A DNA stretch of 64,000 nt from Harmothoe impar (GCA_947462335.1 OX381720.1:4037501-4101500); one strand, 5' to 3'. Positions 49,699-61,317 are shown, counted from the stretch's first letter. Notes: generated by a model not told the origin, from the sequence alone. Made by a program: numbers and translations.

Positions 49699-50826
49699 AT
49701 GTCCAACTTCAGGATTCTGTTGGTCTTGGCACTCCATCTGCACCCCCTTGCACTCTGTGTGGGTAGTCTTTACGACCCGCATGTATTCCCACAACACGGC
49801 CCGTTCTTCGAGGGCTGGTACATGAGGTTCACCGACAGCGACAACAACAGGACTTTTGGAGTTCTCTTCGGGAAGGTCGTCCCAAAAAATCCTGAAACCG
49901 CCTCCAAGTTACTTCTCATGGGTTTAATTTACGACGATCACACCACATCTCGATTACTGTCTTATAATGCCTTTCCGCCACCCTCAGTTCTCAACCTGAC
50001 CACCAGAGGGGGACACCATCCTACACATGACCCAGATGTGGCCGGTCCTGCTGACTTCCGGTGGGACGCCGGTGACCAGTTCGGCTACATTGAGGTGACA
50101 CCAGAGGGAGCCTGTGTTAATGTGACAGCTGAGGGTGTGAGGTTTGAGGCCCGTATCGGTGCGCCGGTCGCATGGGACCCCCAACACGAGGGCCCGATGG
50201 GCTGGCTGCAGCGCCTGCCGTACATCCCACTCTACTGGTTTGTTTACAGTACACGGTCTCCGCTGATCTCCTACAGGTGGCAGCACCTGGGTAGCGGTGA
50301 CGGCATCAAGGGGACGACATCATCCGGACAGGTCCACATGGAGAAGAACTGGGGCCGGTCCTTCCCAGATGCCTGGATCTGGACACAGGGGGCACGACCG
50401 GATAATGTCTCCTACGCCTTGGCCTTTGGTCCTGTAAGCTTCAGTCTCTTCAGTGTACAGGGACATCTGGGGGGCTACAAGAACCCTAATAAGGGCATTG
50501 ACCTCAGCTTCCGGCCGGACAACTCATACATGGTCCAGAAATTGGACCCGTGTTCTGGCTCGGTGAAGGCAACCTTCACCACCGGGACGCACAAAGTGGT
50601 GTTCAATATTGTCGCTGACCCAACTACCTTCTCCTGTCTGTACGGACCTATGCAGAGCGGCTTCAGGAAGGTTTGTGCGGAGAGCTTCAAAGCCATGGTG
50701 AAGGTCACCGTGTTCAAGAGAACCGGGCTCTTTGGTAAACTGGTGAACATTGACACTCAGGATATCAGCCTGTCAGCCCTAGAGTTTGGGGGGACATTCA
50801 GGTGTGAAGGGATGTGTGGTCGATGA
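49699..50826 (+). CDS. Tocopherol-cyclase-like secreted protein, intronless
   Basis: 375 aa. The N-terminus is a signal peptide (FRILLVLALHLHPLALCVG). The mature part starts with GPFFEGWYMRFTD and has HMEKNWGRSFPDAWIWTQG near residues 215-233; FEGWY and EKNWG-x-x-FP-x-x-W-x-W-x-Q are hallmarks of the tocopherol cyclase-like family (PF14249). Plant and cyanobacterial members close the chromanol ring of vitamin E; the animal substrate is unknown. Asn-x-Ser/Thr sites (NRT, NLT, NVT, NVS) fit secretion. No introns. The gene is nested on the opposite strand in the 7.2-kb intron of the death-fold gene. A TTTAAAAAGG element is about 30 bp before the ATG. Confidence 0.85.
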   Translation: MSNFRILLVLALHLHPLALCVGSLYDPHVFPQHGPFFEGWYMRFTDSDNNRTFGVLFGKVVPKNPETASKLLLMGLIYDDHTTSRLLSYNAFPPPSVLNLTTRGGHHPTHDPDVAGPADFRWDAGDQFGYIEVTPEGACVNVTAEGVRFEARIGAPVAWDPQHEGPMGWLQRLPYIPLYWFVYSTRSPLISYRWQHLGSGDGIKGTTSSGQVHMEKNWGRSFPDAWIWTQGARPDNVSYALAFGPVSFSLFSVQGHLGGYKNPNKGIDLSFRPDNSYMVQKLDPCSGSVKATFTTGTHKVVFNIVADPTTFSCLYGPMQSGFRKVCAESFKAMVKVTVFKRTGLFGKLVNIDTQDISLSALEFGGTFRCEGMCGR

Positions 50827-51190
50827 TCAACAACCTAACTGTACATTGAGGTTCATGAATGGAAGTCGCATTTGCTGAAGTAACATGCCCGATTGCGCCC
50901 CGGTCAGATTTACCATGGGTACCTGAGAAAGGCTGCATGTCAGGAAATCTCAATCCAAGGGCTTCAGGCCTAACTTAGATCTTAGTGCTTTGTAAAGGTC
51001 CAGGACATCATGAATGATACACTCTATCTATAAAAATTCAGATACATGATATAGATGTTGTTAATGTTTTGGGGGAAATGAATGATTAGGCTTTTGATTG
51101 GGTAGAGCTGGGCTAATTGAATTCTGGAAGCTCTTCACTGTGTAAATGAAGCTCTTAGTTGCAGTTTAAAATGCTATAATAGAGATTTTG

Positions 51191-51196
51191 AATAAA
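51191..51196 (+). terminator. Poly(A) signal AATAAA
   Basis: 365 bp after the stop of the tocopherol-cyclase-like gene. Confidence 0.5.
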
Positions 51197-51475
51197 AGCC
51201 GTTTGGGCTCATGATGAACTTATCCTAGGCTTACGAAGGGACTTGGGTCGGCTGCTCCATGTATGGTTCTCAGCTTTAACAGTAGATGGCTTCATGTGTA
51301 GAGAATTAGCTAAATGTAGCATATTCCTTTCATTATCAGTACAATAAAGGCAAAATGTGCCACTAAGTTGAAGAATGGATTTATGAGGATGAGCATACAT
51401 TTCATTTAGTTTAGTAATGTATAAAGGGTTCCATCTTATTATGTGAATTGAGATGCAAACATGAAGCATTAACCC

Positions 51476-51660
51476 ATTAAGGACGCATGTCGCTAAAAGA
51501 TGATATTTGTCGTCCTGATGCACCAATGCAGCCCCGATGAGTAACTCACCAGTGCTACATTGGTGCATCATGATGACCCTTCGGGAGTGTCTCAACTTCA
51601 TAAGGTAGGCATGATGCTCGAATGTAGGCCTACCGAGTTACTCACCAACGCTGCATTCAA
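51476..51660. repeat. GAGTTACTC palindromic repeats
   Basis: Members with CCTGATGCACCAATGCAGCC...GAGTAACTCACC and ACCGAGTTACTCACC; another, more decayed, lies at 52,130-52,330. Confidence 0.75.
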
Positions 51661-53387
51661 GCACTTTAAGCCTTTTATTTGTGAATAATAGTTAGGTGTA
51701 AGTGTTATTCTTTCCAGAAAAACAAACACATTATGCTGTCCTTAAAAGGTTGAGCGGTAGAAACCTTACTCATCTGTACTAAGTGCTTTTATCTATGCTA
51801 ACAGATCTCTTGGGATTGCACTTGTTTGTTCAATGCTGTGATCACCCCTGGTCTTATGTCCTTCCTCAGCCTTTTTGTCTGCAGCGAATACAGTGAGCAG
51901 TCTACAGGGACTCATTACAACACGTTGGTGGGGGTGTATGAGTGTATGGGGGGCAGGCTTGTATATTGCATGATGGTGGATAGTCTAACTGCTGGTGTCT
52001 CTCTGATTGAGACACATCATGGGCTTCCAACCACGTGACCTTGGTACATTAACACTGATTGCACAAGCAGATCCATGTGTTATGTAGACCAAGTATGCAG
52101 CTCAACCTGCTACATTCCATATAGTGCTTTAATGCTTTGTCGCTGTGATGTATGAATGCAGCTGTGGCGAGTAACCCACCATGCAAGGCTGCAATCATGC
52201 CGACCTTATAGGCCTAATATACTAAAGTTCAGCGTGATCCGTGAATACAACCCTAGGAGATAGACTTTCTTGGTTACCAACCAGGTCTCACAACAAAGGG
52301 CATATCGTATAAAAGCACTAAGCGGCCTTGAAAAGGTTAATGCATCCAGCAAATGGGAGGTTGTGGCCGCCAGATGTTTCAGACGAGCATGATATTGTTG
52401 GTTTCATGATGTACAAAGAGTGTAGGTCATCAGTTACTCCACCGCCCACACAGCTCTGGGTGGCCCATTGTCAGGGAGGTATATATAGCGATAATTCTGG
52501 TGGCTCCATATGGGATGCCATGTTAGTTCTGTCCTCAGAATTTCTCGCGAGATTCAGGTGGCTGCCAGACATCCACACACCATAGCTTGCAAAGAACAAG
52601 CTAAGCTGCGAGAGCAGAGCCAAGATCTCACAAGATAGCTGGTGTCAGTGTACACACAGCAGTAGCAGGAACAAGTCAACACCAGTTAGAGCTCTATACC
52701 ACAGCACAGGATGATAAGCACAGATCTTATCTTATACATTATAAATAATTAAGATATAAGGGAGGGTTCAGACAATTCTATTCTACACACAATATCTCTT
52801 AGTCACTTGGGATTCTTGATGATGTGATTGAAGCAAAGAAAAATCAATACCTCATAGTGCTAGAAGTTTATACATTTATATTGAAATGTGAAGATAGGAC
52901 ACAGGCCATATTTCATAGATAATAACCTATACAAAAAACGGAAAAAAAAACTCCCCTCCCACATTGGGCTTGATATATAACTCCCTCTGTGTCCCGGCAC
53001 CACGATAGCGAGTTAAACATTAGGCTGGTTGAGGTGAGGAAATTTCACCAAAGAAGTGATACCCATCAGACCAAAAAAATAAAAGGTGTGTTTTAGGTTA
53101 CATGGTCTGAAAATCTTGCAAGGGTCGGTCGGATTCTTTTCTTTTTAAGAGTTTTTTTTTACCTTTGGCTTGAAAAGTACCTGAAATCTGACTCTTAAAC
53201 TTCAGCGCTAACTCACTGACAACAGTGTTGACCCATGGACCATCAAGTCGACTCTGAAATAGCCCTAAAATTACAAAGAAAATCCAAATTGGATAAAGAA
53301 CTCTAGGGTCGGGGCCCTGTTTTGCTAGGTAGGGTTGGGTAACCTGAAACATATATTTTTTTATCTGGCCAAAGAGCCTATACATAC
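51661..53387. other. Intron of the death-fold gene, no exon recognised
   Basis: Contains decayed palindromic repeats and chance ORFs only. Confidence 0.5.
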
Positions 53388-53544
53388 CAAACTTGGTGAG
53401 TTTGTGCGTTCTCTGGATGTCCTTGACCAGGGCCCCATGGTCGGCCTGTGTTAGGGCTTTCAGGAAGCGGCGGTACACGTCTGTGTTGTGGGACCCGAGC
53501 AGCGTCAGGAACCGCAGCTTCCTCTCCACGTTATAGCGGTACGA
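53388..53544 (-). CDS. Host death-fold gene, upstream exon: CARD-like segment
   Basis: Acceptor CTCCCCCAG before 53,544 and donor TTTG|GTATGT after 53,388. Encodes SYRYNVERKLRFLTLLGSHN followed by VYRRFLKALTQADHGALVKD. The pattern LLxLLxxxxxxxYRRFLxALxxxxxxxLV fits helices 4-6 of a CARD; half a domain, so moderate confidence. Exit phase 1 fits the 46,213 exon. The first exon(s) are further upstream and were not found. Confidence 0.6.
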
Positions 53545-53955
53545 CTGGGGGAGAGACACAACATAGGAGTCAATATTATGGGTGAGACCATCCTTAAATG
53601 TACAATTCAGGCATTTTGACATGTACAATATCCTGCAAAATGCTACAGAATCAGCAATATTGGATTAATTTAGTAAAATCCTTTTTTGTGATAGAGAATA
53701 GTTGAGACATTCAGAAAAAAAAAGTTGGTGTGTTCGGTGAGAATTAAATGGTCGGTCAAACCTGAAATTCACAAAAATGTAACGTCTGTCATGTGTCAAT
53801 TGATGTACCTCTAGTTATAAATTAAACTCTTTCTTTTTCAACTGGTCACATAATTTTCGTAATATATATGGTAGGGATGAGTTCCTGTGTAATAGGCCAA
53901 CGACAGGGTAATTGTCCAAGGCTCTACTGGCTGGGGGAAGATACAACATAGAATT

Positions 53956-53992
<37 letters not shown>

Positions 53993-56900
53993 TGTATTGA
54001 AGTACAATGCAGGCCTGAAACACCTTTTTATTTACCCTGATCATGATGGAGAATATTACAAACAGCTGTTGATGCTAATAAGGGTGTGGTCATTTTTTAA
54101 CAACAGGGGGGTTGGTGGATTTGTGTGGTAACCAAAAGAATTTCGACCACTGTTAAGGGGGGACCAGGAAAATTGCACCCCTTTTTACCAAAAAAGCATC
54201 AACCCTGTAAGGTTGGCATAACGTATTGATGTACCATTCACGAGTAATTGGTCAGACCTCATAGACTGCATCGGTTATCAATACTTTAGGGTTTCTACGC
54301 TAATCAAGCCTTCAAACTTAGTAAACTGATAGGGTAGATGCACCCTGAGTCGGACAGACACCTTGTGTCGGACACCATTGGCTTTGAGTTACACAGTTAA
54401 TGAGAACAATTCACATGTCATGTGAAGCAAATATGAAAATGCATGTATCCTTCGTTCTAACTAGTATAGCAGATCACATATAACTCACTCCCTACATGGC
54501 TTTATATCAGCTTGAATATGGGGTGTTTTTGCAATATTCTCAACATAAAATTAACAAGGAAATGGGAAAATTGGTTTCCTTATTGTGTCTGTTCTGGCTT
54601 CCCCATTATAGTTACACTATTCCTGAGCATAATAATAGCAATGTATATGTCTTTTGCAATGTTTTATATCAAGAATATATTAATATATCACCCACAATGC
54701 TTTGTGGCAGGAGACCTTACAGTAGCATCAAACTGCACCTAAAGTCGGACACCATTTAAACCCAGACTTGGACACTATGCTTGTGTATGTTATGGGCTTG
54801 CCCAGTGGGGACAGAACATTTATTCAACATTGATAACTTGTTGTCAATGTTGATTCAATTTTAATTCAATGTTGTATTGACTTTTTGTGCCCACTGGGTG
54901 TCAGGCTACACAATTGCAGAGGATACGGGGAATTTCCTCCTTCCAAATTTCAATTATGAATTACATTGCATGTAATGCATGATTAAAGCAGAAAAATAAA
55001 ACCCATCTTTCCCACATAGCCCTTACAAGCATATTGCAAAAAGATATATGTATATACAGCCAAGTAGACCTATGTAATTAGTGGATGCACACAGTGTCCG
55101 ACTCTAGGATCAGTTCTAGCATGAAGTGTCCGACTTTAGGTGCAATTTGGTGTATTGAAATCCACATATTCGATGGATATATGCTCATAGTTAGGTTATG
55201 AAATTTATTCTGATTCCCCTTGAAATAGAAACTGCTAGACCACATTATCCTATGGTGCAAACCATGTAAGAATTACTATCATTTAAGGGTGCCAATTTCA
55301 ACACTTAAAAGTGGTCAGGTTTTCCTTGTCCAGGAGCGTCCGAAATGGGTGCCTTTACCCTATATCAAACTGGACAGTATTGCCGTCGACACTCCGTGTC
55401 CGTACATTCTAGAGCCATTTTATCAAGCCATATTACTATACTTTTTCATGACATTAAGAATGATCTCCAGATCCCTTTTAAAGGTTCATCCGCCAATATA
55501 TCAACAAGTGTTAGTTGCACATAATAACCATTTGTCATTTGACGTTCAAAAAAAGAGAAAAAAACCCTACTTTTTTATGCAATTCTAAAGGAACTTTCGT
55601 ACTTTTATCCTTTTTTCTGGTGAGTTCTAGGGTATGCAGAGAGGCTGGCTAATACATTCATGTTTTGAAAATCTTTTTTTATCCGACAGCCCCTACATTT
55701 TCCTCCCATATGCATTATATTAAATCATGAACAATCACTGTGAAATGCTGTCAATTTAGTGTCGAATCCAGAAAACCATTGACATTAATTATAAGTCGTC
55801 CTTTGCAAATGCGCTTCAAGAAGACAACCGGGCCTCTAGATATTACAATGTCTGTACCATGTGACAAACCAGGACAACGGTATCCGGGTTAGTGTTTGCC
55901 AGTTATTAAAGATACATTACCACCTAAATCGACCCAAAATCAAGTTATGAAATAAACCCAATATAGACTTCTATGAGTCATTTCCTTATCAATTGGCAGG
56001 GCCTTTATCATAGGAAGTCCATTTGTTATGAACTATAAATGAAATACTGAAGGAGGGCTCTCTGGTAGACCTATGAATTCACTGGGAGAGCATATATGTG
56101 TATTGATTGTTCACAATGCACCCCTTGCTGGTTTTTATTGCTGGTGGCTCGCAGTTATATATTTTGCATGATATCATGGTCATATTTACAAGTTAAGAGA
56201 GAACTAACAGACTCAAAGTTTCTCATATAGACTTACAAGCACTTGGTACATGGAAACATGATAGAAATTAAAAATCTCCCAAAATTAGCTGTTAATGCAT
56301 CGTTAAGGTGTGTCCAGAACCTAGGCAGAGGTCTAGCAATTAGTCTGTGTCCACTAGCATTTATCAGGCATTTATGTTGTCTGTCAAACCTTATTATTAC
56401 TTAATATTAGGCCGTTTGTCGCCTCTCAAAGCTTGATTTAGGGTCTTGTCCACTGGAATATATCTGACAGTTTTGTTGTCGAAAAACACATTTTGTCGGA
56501 GCCAAAACGATTTTGTCGGCGCCAAAACGTGTTTGTTGGCGCCAGAACAGTCTGATATATCCTAGTGGACACAGGCCTATTCAGACACCAAGTTGAAATG
56601 ATGTTTTGTCCCCCTATGGACACAAGTGGACAACAAAAACAGTCTAATATATCCCAGTAGACATAGGCCTATACCTGCAGTTAAAGTGGAGATATCAAGA
56701 AAAAATACATTCCCACATTTGTACATATTACTGGACGTCAAGCAGGTGAAATCATCCACTCTCTCTGTGGTATAAGGCCTGTGTCCACAGGATAAGGGAA
56801 GTGGACGATTTTAGGTGTTTGTCCTCCAGTGATGGGTTGAAATTTGTTCATGGTATTTTAGTTTTTCCGTCCTGTTTCTTGCTGCAAATGTATGCCCACT

Positions 56901-57202
56901 AGGATACATATTTAAAATAACATAAGTGCATGTAGTTCATTAAAACTTAGTTCTGCTATATGGATGTGAGTACTGTTAGCTATCTTTAGTGTATGGACAT
57001 CAGAGACCGGTATAACTGTGAGACAGTATAGGATGTGTATTGTAAAGTAAAAGTAACACGAACAATTTGATCTTAACTTGTTTTTGGAGCGTTATTGAAA
57101 ATATAACAGAGAGTCCCATATCTACATATACACGTAAGTAGTATAGTATGTATCGGAACGGGACTATAGTTAAGTACTGTTTATTACTCAATCGACCTGC
57201 AG
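53545..57202. other. Host DNA, no exon recognised
   Basis: (TA)n microsatellite at about 53,960-53,990. TGTCCGACTxTAGG(T/A)-like words recur at 54,340-54,370, 54,735 and 55,095-55,140. No gene supported. Confidence 0.5.
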
Positions 57203-57475
57203 CCAATCAGAGGCCTCCCTTTTGGCGGGAAATTCAAAAGCAGCCAATGAGAGGCCTCCCTTTTGGCGGGAAATTCAAATAGGTCACGTGACCGGAAGTG
57301 ACCTACTTCCGGTCACGTGACCTTTGGGCGGGAAATTCAAATAGGTCACGTGACCGGAAGTGACCTACTTAAGAGGGTCACGTGACCACCATGTTGGCGG
57401 GAAATTCAAATAGGTCACGTGACTGGAAGTGACCTACTTAAGGGGGTCACGTGACTACTAGGTTGGCGCGAATTT
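57203..57475 (+). promoter_or_regulatory. Dense array of E2F-, ETS-, CCAAT- and CACGTG-like sites
   Basis: Five TTGGCGGGAAATT-type E2F sites (starting about 57,223, 57,263, 57,324, 57,395 and a variant at 57,463). Six GGTCACGTGACC/T palindromes (57,283, 57,312, 57,345, 57,377, 57,414, 57,446). CGGAAGTGACCTACTT or its reverse beside most of them. CCAATCAGAG/CCAATGAGAG twice at the left. Arranged as imperfect tandem and inverted units of about 60-70 bp. Confidence 0.75.
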
Positions 57476-57530
57476 CAAAATAAGTCACTTGAGATTTTTA
57501 TGGATAAATAAATTTTAAAAAAGAAAAAAA

Positions 57531-57549
57531 GCAAGCTGAAAGCTTGCTA
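57531..57549. other. Perfect 8-bp hairpin in A-rich context
   Basis: AGCAAGCT, loop GAA, AGCTTGCT; flanked by A-runs. Confidence 0.7.
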
Positions 57550-57579
57550 AAAAATAATTTAAAAATGTGGCTCTTTTTT

Positions 57580-57658
57580 TTAGGGGGGGGAGGGGCACTC
57601 TGGGGGGCACTCTTTAAGATGCATGGGGGGGGAGGGGGGGAAGGGGGGAGGGGAAGGG
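57580..57658 (+). repeat. G-rich low-complexity tract
   Basis: Runs of G up to nine long with A/AGG interruptions, directly before the 21-bp hairpin. Confidence 0.85.
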
Positions 57659-57671
57659 TTTTTTAAGAGTG

Positions 57672-57718
57672 AGACTCGCTTCTCTGCCCTCTCTTTTAGA
57701 GGGCAGAGAGGCGAGTCT
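57672..57718. other. 21-bp stem hairpin, 5-nt loop
   Basis: Left arm 57,672-57,692 (AGACTCGCTTCTCTGCCCTCT minus last base for length) and right arm 57,698-57,718 are reverse complements except one G-T position. Confidence 0.85.
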
Positions 57719-59683
57719 ACTGGTTCGTCTACTTACAATGAAATGTATCATGATTGCGTTTATGATGATGTGCATCATGATGTGACTATCTTACAACTTT
57801 ATAAGAAATAAGCAAGGTCTCTCTCCTATACATGGGCGTACTTACACTGACTATTTGTAAACTAATGAATGGGACTTCCTCGTTAAAATCAGTATCTACA
57901 ACTCTTTCAATCTTAAGGCTTTTTTTGAGTTTATTCTTTTGTTCAATTTTGGGCCCACCTCAAAAGAGGAATAGGCCCTCGCTTGCTCATCAGAGCCGGG
58001 GTGTAGAAGGCCCCTGCCCTGTCGGGTACATTCTGAGATAGATCGCCCTCTGGTACGTTTTTGGTTACTTTGGAGCTCTCAGTCGACTGTCTTATCCACC
58101 TTAAAAAAACCAGACTTTCGGTGTCTCATGATAAAACTGGTGCCTTATACTAAGTGCTGGATTACTTTCTCATTTTTTTATTGTTCTATCCGATGCTTAT
58201 TTAATTTTTGCACTGATAAAAACGGCTAGCTTGTACAAACACGCGGTCTATTTAAGCGTTAAGTGTAGAAAATGAACAGAACAGTGCACAGAAAATAGAG
58301 CTACCGACTACATTTCGCCCAGTCACTCAGCGGAGAACAAAAGAACTACTGACGTAGTGTACCCGCTATTCCGACAGTTGGCGCCACCGTTATACTTTTC
58401 CCGCGTGCGACATGAAGCCCTAGGGTGGGTACTGGCTGTTTGGTTGTAGGTACCGAAACATAAAAAACTACAGCCAGCCCATGTCATGGTGAGACAGCTC
58501 TCTTATTCCCCCTTGAGTAGCGTCCGTAGGGCCTATGACAAAACCTAGTCCCGTACACTGAGCAGCTTCAGGTCTGAAGGCTCATACAGAAAAATGTGTG
58601 GGTGTGTGGGTGTGTGGGTGTGTGGGTTGCTTTACGCCTTAGTTAACAGCTATGGTCATTTCAAGGGCGGTGATGGTGATCGAATCTATGGCCCTTTTAC
58701 CGAGACAAGGGTTTCTTTTACATCCCACACTACATAGCAGAGAGACGTCTAGCAGATTCAGAGTGGATAGAATTTATCCACTGACCACGGGAGCCCCAGA
58801 CAGCCGGTGACCAGTGGTGGTGGTGGAAGGGGTCAGGGGCAGTTTGTAGTAATCTGATACATCCTGGTCAGATACCACCACTAACCTTACCCCTTCTAAC
58901 TGTGCCTGCAAACCCAAAATATTTGAATACCTGATTGAATTGATGTTATTCTTTAATAAGCATGACATGCATGTCATGTGCTTCACATAGGTACTTTATT
59001 TATGATTCAACTCCTACCAGAAGCCAGTATATAAGAAAATGTTTGATACAACGTTATCATGTTATACATTTTTGTATTACTGCTTCTAGAAAGAGTTGAG
59101 GCTTAATTAATTTACCTCTGTGGAACACAGAACATGAATAATATATCTATTTTAGAATTTCATCAAATTAATGAAGCCTTTTATCATCTTTGATTGTGAG
59201 GCATACGCTTTTCTTACACACAACAGCTGTCATCTATCAAGGGGCTCTGGATGGGGGGTCCCCATGTCGAATGTCGATCTTAGAAAATGGCCATGTCACA
59301 TGTCAATGTCACTTAATAATGCTCATATCCCATGTCGATTTTAAGAATTGCTCATGTCGCCTGTCACTATGATTTTTGGGCCTCATGTCACTTGTCATTA
59401 GGCCTCATGTTGTTTGTCGATTATAAGAAATGGCCATGTCGCCATGTCGAATTTGGTGGTCCACACCCATTATCAAGTGTCAGGGCATGTTGGCTGCTTG
59501 ACCACATAGTCTGTCATCACCCTTGTTTCTGTGCCTTATCTAAACAGCTAATTAGTGGCCGCTAGCCGAGAGTACCTCCCTGGTCACCTCTCCCAAATCT
59601 GCTAGACGCCTCACTGATAGGGGTGTGTGGGGGTGTGGGTCTGTGTGTGTCTGTTCGGTCTGTGTGTGCACGTGTCTTGCACT
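57719..59683. other. Host DNA with simple repeats
   Basis: No gene supported. (GTGTGGGT)n at about 58,590-58,625; a unit at 58,624-58,710 repeated at 61,318; a region of loose ATGTCGxxTGTC repeats at 59,260-59,460. Confidence 0.5.
58624..58692 (+). repeat. Direct repeat, partner at 61,318-61,387
   Basis: Shares GCTTTACGCC and GTGATGGTGATCGAATCTAT with 61,318-61,387. Confidence 0.85.
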
Positions 59684-59772
59684 CTAGTCTTGCGGACCAC
59701 TGTTAAGACTGTGGTTGGAGAGCGCGACATAGCCGCCCGCTACACTCTCCAAACAGGGGTCCGCAAGACTAG
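59684..59772. ncRNA. Strong 89-nt hairpin, possible structured RNA
   Basis: Outer stem of 15 perfect pairs (CTAGTCTTGCGGACC at 59,684 with 59,758-59,772). CTGT/ACAG pair inside it, then an inner 8-bp stem TTGGAGAG/CTCTCCAA, and a GCG/CGC closing pair. Two strands or DNA cruciform are alternatives; no A/B box was found inside. Confidence 0.5.
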
Positions 59773-59952
59773 GCCAGATCGCGCTCTTGCTTAAAGGTGC
59801 ACCTCAACTCAGTGCGCCTTTAACAGCCGTCCCAAATAGGTGAAGTTCTTGACGCGGCACAGCGCCTCCCACCAGTAGCCAATCAGCGCGCCGAACGCCG
59901 GACACACCCCCACCGTGTGAGCCTCTAAGTAGGTCACACGAATCATACTAAG

Positions 59953-60180
59953 ATGCCGAGGTCTTCAGTCGGTTCGTCGCGACGGCCGCGAGCGATTGCG
60001 CGGTCGTCTAGATTCACTGCCTTGATTGGCAGAGGGGGGGCTGATTACCCCCCGTCGGATGAATTGCGGCGAAACCATAATCAATTTTTCGCTGTTTTAG
60101 ATAAAAGAGATCCAGAGCTATCCGCTCGTCCAAGAATTATTTTTCTATCAGCCCGGGATCACCCTCAAATTAAGGCCTAA
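59953..60180 (+). CDS. Small Arg-rich ORF, doubtful
   Basis: 75 aa, starting MPRSSVGSSRRPRAIARSSR. Short, Arg-rich at the N-terminus, no recognised domain. It follows the 89-nt hairpin in a CpG-rich stretch (about 59,680-60,350) unlike its surroundings. May be chance or part of a small gene. Confidence 0.25.
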   Translation: MPRSSVGSSRRPRAIARSSRFTALIGRGGADYPPSDELRRNHNQFFAVLDKRDPELSARPRIIFLSARDHPQIKA

Positions 60181-60226
60181 AGTCCAAAAACCCAAAATTT
60201 TTTCCCTATGGGATTTCAAGGTCTAA

Positions 60227-60357
60227 GCGTTTTTTGTAGCCCCAAGGAGCAGCTCACGGGTTCGAACCCTGTAAACGCCTTGACGCGCTTTCGTCGCCTT
60301 AGGCGACGTGGCTAGACGTCTTGACTAAAACTTAGTGAGGGTTCGAACCCAGAACGT
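60227..60357 (+). other. Two tRNA-like B-box palindromes (GGGTTCGAACCC)
   Basis: GGGTTCGAACCC at 60,258-60,269 and 60,339-60,350. The first forms a good T-arm (ACGGG/CCTGT) flanked by a GCGTTT/AAACGC stem 52 nt across, too short for a normal tRNA. Between them is a CGTCGCC-TTA-GGCGACG hairpin. Confidence 0.4.
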
Positions 60358-61317
60358 CCGTATTAGACGCCTAATTTCTACTAGCCCCGAAAACGAGAGT
60401 ATCACATCTATATAGGTCAACCATGTTAGCCTTGGTTTAAGTGCGTGCAGAACCGTGTATTGTGCATTTATGCAGCATACAGATATGGAGACAGGCTGCT
60501 ACAGTGTCAAATTGATCGACATTGTATGTAACTGGACATGAAGAAGGATAATTTTTACTTAGTTTTCTAAAAAAAGAGGGTAGTTCTCGGTTCTCCTCCA
60601 GCAGCAGTGGTAGAGGGGTCGGACAGGTACTTAACCCTATTTATAGGGGCGCTAAGGTAGGGAGTTTGATAAATTTTTGAAAAATGAGTTAAAAAATACA
60701 TATTGGTTCCATTAGTATAGATCCCTATGAGAGCTTTTCAGATCTGTAAAAGATCAGGAGTTTCTATCCTGCCTAGATCCAGAAATATCATGGTGAATGC
60801 AACTGAACATATTTCCCATTTCTGTGATCTAGGCAGGAGAGGGGCACTTTCACAGCAGTTAGGGGTTCTGTAGCTCTAGCCCTCCTAGGCACCCTTCTAA
60901 CTCAGACAGAACAGGTTAACTTAAAATGGCTAGGGACATCATTGGGCAGAGGCACATACATCTGGATTTCACATACGTCTTCAAGAACACAATTACCAAC
61001 ATCCCCATGGTAACAAGTTTTAACAACTCATATTTATTTATTACATTTTGACATGAAGAATGTCACCATAATATTGTAGGCTACAGAAAACAGAGACTCT
61101 TATCTTTCTCCACTAATGGTTCCATTCATGTTGACTGCCATGATATTGTGATTAAAATGAGGGGTTTGTGTTTTTTATAGCTCAAGAAATGAGGTCAGGG
61201 GGGCTATTTTTATGCAATGCATCAGTGGGGGTGCTATTAGGAAGGGTTCATATTGGATCACAGAAACGGGCAGACTACAGCGTTATTCACATCTTTTGAC
61301 AGGGACTTGGTTGGTTG

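Noticed and set aside
52328..52585. 85-aa plus-strand ORF as a host exon
   Set aside because: No recognisable domain or splice context; overlaps decayed repeats.
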